From Stutzerimonas degradans (GTDB lineage: Bacteria > Pseudomonadota > Gammaproteobacteria > Pseudomonadales > Pseudomonadaceae): a DNA stretch of 64,000 bases. Positions 59,743 to 64,000 of the stretch are shown here, one piece after another. The translations under genes were made by a program, and so were the position numbers. Location of the stretch: positions 1 through 64,000 of the forward strand of contig NZ_JAMOHV010000003.1 in the NCBI RefSeq assembly GCF_024448505.1, written 5' to 3'. Positions within the stretch are counted from its first letter, which is position 1, and every line of letters begins with the position of its first letter. The notes beneath the pieces were generated by a model. The model ran no database searches. It worked only from the letters and a program-made list of their open reading frames with translations, and had not been told where the DNA came from.

Positions 59743-60915
59743 ATGCCTCTGCGGTTTCTCCTGATATTGGGTGCGCTCAGCGCCTTCGGTCCTCTGGCCA
59801 TCGACATGTATCTGCCGGCCTTCCCGGCATTGGCGCGGGCCTTCGCCACCGATGTCGAGCAGGTCCAGCTGTCGCTGGCGGCCTATTTCGTCGGCTTGTC
59901 GATCGGGCAGCTGGTCTACGGTTCGCTGGCCGATCGCTACGGTCGGCGCAAGCCGCTACTGGCCGGCGTGACGCTGTTTACCCTGGCGTCGCTGGCGTGC
60001 TCCTTCGCGCCGTCGATGGAGTGGCTGATCGGGGCGCGCTTCGTCCAGGCGTTGGGCGGTTGCGCCGGCATGGTGATTTCGCGCGCGGTGGTGCGCGACC
60101 TGTGCGATCCGATGACCAGCGCCAAGGTGTTTTCGCAACTGATGCTGGTAATGGGGCTGGCGCCGATCCTCGCGCCGGCGGCCGGCGGCGCGCTGTTGCT
60201 GGCCTACGGCTGGTCGGCGATCTTCGTCGCGCTGATGCTGTTCGGCGCCGGCTGCCTGCTGGCTGTGGCGCTGTGGTTGCCGGAAACGCTGCCGGCCGGT
60301 CACGCCCCGGCGCCGATGCGCGGTGCGCTGGGCCAGTACCGGCGACTGTTCGGCGACCGCTTCTTCCTCGGCCACACGCTCACCGGCGCGCTGTGCATGG
60401 GCGGCATGTTCGCCTACATCGCCGGTTCGCCGTTCGTCTTCATCGAGCTGTACGGGGTGCCGAGCGAGCACTACGCCTGGTTGTTCGGCAGCAATGCGGC
60501 AGGGTTCATCCTGATGGCGCAGGTGAATGTGCGGCTGATGCGCTGGCGCGGCCCGGAGTACTGGGTGCGGCGTTGGGTCTGGTTCTATTTCGCCAGCGCA
60601 CTGGTGTTGCTAGCAGTCGCGGCGGTGCAGCCCGATGCGCTCTGGCCGCTGATGCTGCCGCTGTTCTGCTCGGTGGCGTGCCTGGGCTGCCTGCTGCCCA
60701 ACGCCACCGCATGCGCGATGGCCGATCAGCGTGCCAACGCCGGTAGCGCCTCGGCGCTGCTCGGCAGCCTGCAGTTCGCCATCGCCGCGGCGGCGGCCGC
60801 CGCCGTGGGGGCGCTGCATGACGGCTCGGCGGTGCCGATGGCCGCGGTCATCAGCCTGTGCGGGCTGCTGGCCGCCGTCACCGCTTGGGTGACGGCGCGG
60901 GCGCGAACCAACTAA
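59743..60915 (+). CDS. Bcr/CflA-family drug efflux transporter
   Basis: A 390-aa MFS drug:proton antiporter with 12 helices. MYLPAFPALARAFATD in the first loop, motif A GSLADRYGRRKPLLAG and RFVQALGGCAGMVISRAVVRDL are characteristic of Bcr/CflA. Likely exports bicyclomycin, chloramphenicol or related compounds; the exact substrate is not known. Divergent from a TtgR-like repressor. Confidence 0.9.
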   Translation: MPLRFLLILGALSAFGPLAIDMYLPAFPALARAFATDVEQVQLSLAAYFVGLSIGQLVYGSLADRYGRRKPLLAGVTLFTLASLACSFAPSMEWLIGARFVQALGGCAGMVISRAVVRDLCDPMTSAKVFSQLMLVMGLAPILAPAAGGALLLAYGWSAIFVALMLFGAGCLLAVALWLPETLPAGHAPAPMRGALGQYRRLFGDRFFLGHTLTGALCMGGMFAYIAGSPFVFIELYGVPSEHYAWLFGSNAAGFILMAQVNVRLMRWRGPEYWVRRWVWFYFASALVLLAVAAVQPDALWPLMLPLFCSVACLGCLLPNATACAMADQRANAGSASALLGSLQFAIAAAAAAAVGALHDGSAVPMAAVISLCGLLAAVTAWVTARARTN

Positions 60916-61086
60916 CTAAACGCTGGCGCGGACCGGCAAGCTGTGTGGCGCGGTTAGCCGGCGCTGCAGCGTGTTGACGAAGGCGCGAGCTTCGGCCTCG
61001 TTGCGGAAGGTGACCGGATGACGATCCAGCCGGACCTGCCAGGCACCATCGCGGCGAGGCGTGAGCGGGCGGACGAGAATGTTCAT
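60916..61086 (-). CDS. Small conserved hypothetical protein
   Basis: A 56-aa protein from ATG 61086: MNILVRPLTPRRDGAWQVRL, then HPVTFRNEAEARAFVNTLQRRL. The GAWQVRL...F.NEAEARAF pattern resembles small DUF2188-like beta-beta-alpha folds seen in pseudomonads. No function is known. It converges with the MFS gene, with no gap after it. Confidence 0.6.
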   Translation of the reverse strand: MNILVRPLTPRRDGAWQVRLDRHPVTFRNEAEARAFVNTLQRRLTAPHSLPVRASV

Positions 61087-61197
61087 GGCGAACCCTCGAG
61101 GATTGGTGAGCGGGAAAGCCCACTCTAGACCTGCGAGCGCAGCGGCGCGCCGGGCGTGTTGTCGCACGGCGACGGCCACCTTGCAGGGCGCCGGTCG

Positions 61198-62278
<1,081 letters not shown>

Positions 62279-62321
62279 TGAAGCCCAGCGCTGGCGGGCG
62301 CCGGCGCGTTTGTTCCCAATG

Positions 62322-62569
62322 TTATCAACAGAGTTCTCCACCTCATCCGGGCATAACTTGCAGGGTCGGAGTGCCAGTAGATGGCAAAACGTCATCTCTC
62401 GACTCATCAGTCAAAAAATGCGGCTATTCAAGGAGTTGGCGCGGTGTGCAGGGGCTATCGGAGGCTGTTGCTCAAAATCTGAGCAGTTTTGGCGAGGCCG
62501 CGTGGCAGCGGCCTCGCGGGTCATCATGCAAAGGTTATCCACAGCGGCGTCCACAGTAATTGTGGGCAA
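62322..62569. promoter_or_regulatory. DnaA-box-like sites in a 430-base intergenic region
   Basis: The gap 62149-62578 holds no gene. It contains a perfect DnaA box TTATCCACA (62535-62543, + strand), a one-mismatch TTATCAACA (62322-62330) and a weaker TTGCCCACA on the minus strand (62561-62569). A nine-pair hairpin (CGAGGCCGC with GCGGCCTCG, 62493-62516) lies between. It does not look like the main oriC, since no dnaA, rpmH or AT-rich unwinding repeats are present. Confidence 0.45.
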
Positions 62570-62578
62570 CCGCGAGGC

Positions 62579-63169
62579 TCAGTCGTCGAGCGTTTGCAGC
62601 TGGCTGCGGCCGCGGCTGATATCGGCGAGCAGGCGTGCCAGCGGTTGCAGGCTGGCTGCCGGCAGGGCGATATCGAGGGTGGCGCCTTCGGCGTCGAAGC
62701 GTTCGTCCTCCAGCAGCGCCTCGAAATCCGCCAGGCGGGATTTGACCAGCGCCAGTTCGGCGAAGCGGCAATGACAGCGGCAGCGCGAGCGCGACACCAG
62801 TTCGCTGCGCTCGCCGGCCTGCAGGCACTTGGCCGTGGTGCCGCCGTAGGCGCGGGCCAGCCCGCCGGTGCCGAGCTTGATGCCGCCGAACCAGCGGATC
62901 ACCACCACCACCACCCGGTCGAAGTCCTGTCCCTCGATGGCCGTCAGCATCGGTCGCCCGGCGGTACCACCGGGCTCGCCGTCGTCGCTGAAGCGGTACT
63001 GGTTGCCGATCTTCCAGGCCCAGCAGTTGTGCGTCGCGGTCGGATCGCTGACGGCCTGGATGAAGGCCTGCGCCTCATCGGCGGTCGAGATCGGTGCGGC
63101 CTTGGCGAGGAAGCGGCTCTTGCTGATGACTTCCAGCAATTCACAGGGCGCGCTGAGGGTGAAGGGCAT
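62579..63169 (-). CDS. yigZ: IMPACT/YigZ family protein
   Basis: A 196-aa protein with the UPF0029 N-domain: SKSRFLAKAAPISTADEAQ, AWKIGNQYRFSDDGEPGGTAG, VVVVVIRWFGGIKLGTGGLARAYG. A small C-domain (DUF1949-like) follows. Homologues bind nucleic acids or ribosomes; the bacterial role is unclear. ATG 63169 gives MPFTLSAPCELLEV. Confidence 0.9.
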   Translation of the reverse strand: MPFTLSAPCELLEVISKSRFLAKAAPISTADEAQAFIQAVSDPTATHNCWAWKIGNQYRFSDDGEPGGTAGRPMLTAIEGQDFDRVVVVVIRWFGGIKLGTGGLARAYGGTTAKCLQAGERSELVSRSRCRCHCRFAELALVKSRLADFEALLEDERFDAEGATLDIALPAASLQPLARLLADISRGRSQLQTLDD

Positions 63170-63363
63170 GGCGGATACGGCGCTGGGCGGCGAATGACGG
63201 GCGGCCATTGTAACGGCAGCGGCACGGCTGTGCTGCGCGGGCCGGGGAGACCGCCGGGCGCGCGGGCTGAACTTCAAGCGGCCCGCGGGCGCCCTAGCAG
63301 ATAGGTGCCGCCGCCGAGTTTGCGGCCGCGCCTTTCGCCGATGACCGAACGGAGGACATTGTC

Positions 63364-63693
63364 ATGCTCAATCCCCAGTACCAGTCATGCATCCAGGCCT
63401 GTTCCAGCTGTGCCCTGACGTGCGAAACCTGCGCGGCGTCGTGCCTGCGCGAAGACGACGTGAAGATGATGGCGCGCTGCATCCAGCTCGACCGCGATTG
63501 CGCCGACCTCTGCGCCGTCGCCGCGCTGCTGATGACCCGCGACAGCCCCTATGCGCAGCTCGCCTGTCGGCTGTGTGCGCAAGCCTGCCGCGACTGCGCG
63601 GAGGAATGCGCCAAGCACGCCCACGCGCATTGCCAGGAGTGTGCGCAGGCCTGCCGGCGCTGCGCCGAAGAGTGCGAACGCATGGCCGCCTGA
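63364..63693 (+). CDS. Cys-rich four-helix copper-storage-like protein (DUF326/Csp)
   Basis: A 109-aa cytosolic protein with 19 cysteines in CxxxC and CxxC spacing along four helices (Cys9, 13, 16, 20, 23, 27, 39, 46, 50, 68, 71, 75, 78, 82, 90, 93, 97, 100, 104). This is the pattern of Csp copper-storage proteins, in which thiols line the core of a helical bundle. It has no signal peptide, so it would be a cytosolic Csp3-like form. copA-cueR lie about 5 kb away. GGAGG precedes the ATG. Confidence 0.85.
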   Translation: MLNPQYQSCIQACSSCALTCETCAASCLREDDVKMMARCIQLDRDCADLCAVAALLMTRDSPYAQLACRLCAQACRDCAEECAKHAHAHCQECAQACRRCAEECERMAA

Positions 63694-63703
63694 CGGCCGC
63701 TCG

Positions 63704-64000
63704 TCAGGCCTCGGCGTCGCTGAGGGCGACGTCGTTGCGGCCGCTCTGCTTGACGCGGTACATCGCCTGGTCCGCCGCGCTCAGCAGGGCCTCGAACGTT
63801 TTGCCATGGGCGGGATACAGGGCGATGCCGATGCTGCAGGCGATCGTCTGCTCGCCCGCATCGGTGGCGATGGGCGCGCGGATCGCCTGCAGAAGCGACT
63901 GTCCGGCGCTCAGGGCGTGCTCCGGCTGCGTCACGTCGCGCAGCAGGACGACGAACTCGTCGCCGCCGTAGCGCGCCACCGTGTCGTAGGGACGGCTTGT
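63704..64000 (-). CDS. GGDEF-domain diguanylate cyclase, C-terminal part (cut by window end)
   Basis: The last 98 residues of a GGDEF domain are present: RYGGDEFVVLLRDV with an intact active loop, SIGIALYPAHGKTFEALLSAADQAMYRVKQSGRND. The product would make cyclic di-GMP. The upstream sensory part is beyond the window, so partner domains such as EAL cannot be ruled out N-terminally. It ends ten bases from the stop of the convergent Cys-rich gene. Confidence 0.92.
   Translation of the reverse strand, partial: TSRPYDTVARYGGDEFVVLLRDVTQPEHALSAGQSLLQAIRAPIATDAGEQTIACSIGIALYPAHGKTFEALLSAADQAMYRVKQSGRNDVALSDAEA

Noticed and set aside
63388-63680. Regular TGC spacing that looks like a short tandem repeat or CRISPR-like pattern
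   Set aside because: The periodicity comes from cysteine codons in CxxC/CxxxC helices. There are no identical repeats with unique spacers.

Overview
The window is GC-rich chromosomal DNA from a gammaproteobacterium of the Pseudomonas group. Gene order and protein sequences fit a Pseudomonas/Stutzerimonas (stutzeri-like) genome best. The evidence is the S10-spc-alpha ribosomal cluster followed by katA-uvrA-MFS-ssb, and a block syntenic with P. aeruginosa PA4069 to PA4045 as recalled from memory. No tRNA, rRNA, CRISPR array, insertion sequence or prophage is visible.

Layout. 1-13.9 kb: the last codons of tuf, a terminator, then the S10, spc and alpha operons (rpsJ to rplQ, with secY and rpoA), all on the + strand. 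Internal terminators and well-formed sigma70 promoters separate sub-blocks. 14-20.6 kb: catalase, uvrA (-), a YajR-like MFS transporter and ssb. 20.6-22.4 kb: two sugar-nucleotide SDR genes. 22.4-28.2 kb: oprG (-), divergent from a six-gene TonB2/TtpC-type energy-transduction operon (DUF3450, TtpC-like, ExbB, ExbD, TonB, TPR). The divergent region carries a candidate Anr box and a candidate Fur box. 28.2-31.4 kb: a leftward zinc-type operon (ZrgA/DUF2796, ABC ATPase, permease, DUF3299) with a good Zur-box match at its promoter. 31.4-35.9 kb: a small protein, a CnoX/YbbN thioredoxin, yedE-yedF, thpR, a methyltransferase and a lipoprotein.

36.0-45.1 kb: nrdR-ribD, an FMN riboswitch with a long internal hairpin, ribE, ribB (with a degenerate RibA domain), ribH, nusB, thiL, pgpA, a retropepsin-like protein, ribA, a small membrane protein and a BtuF-like protein. 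This is the riboflavin cluster plus housekeeping genes. 45.1-47.4 kb: a BtuB-like receptor (-) under a cobalamin riboswitch. 47.4-53.9 kb: an RhlE-like helicase, a zinc alcohol dehydrogenase, an orphan GHKL (Hsp90-like) ATPase of unknown role, a flavoprotein and a haem-free-type ferritin. 53.9-64 kb: an HBM-type chemoreceptor, the copA-cueR copper efflux pair with a MerR-type promoter, a TtgR-like repressor divergent from a Bcr/CflA drug transporter, adenine deaminase, a YigZ protein, a Cys-rich copper-storage-like protein and a GGDEF protein cut by the window end.

A recurring theme in 22-64 kb is metal and cofactor control. Fur-, Zur-, CueR-, FMN- and B12-responsive signals all sit beside the genes they would be expected to control. 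The least understood gene is the orphan GHKL ATPase at 50.0-51.9 kb. Nothing here is a clear multi-gene undescribed system. The strongest leads are that ATPase, the Fur-box TonB2 operon placed between oprG and the Zur operon, and the expanded FMN riboswitch with a downstream micro-ORF.
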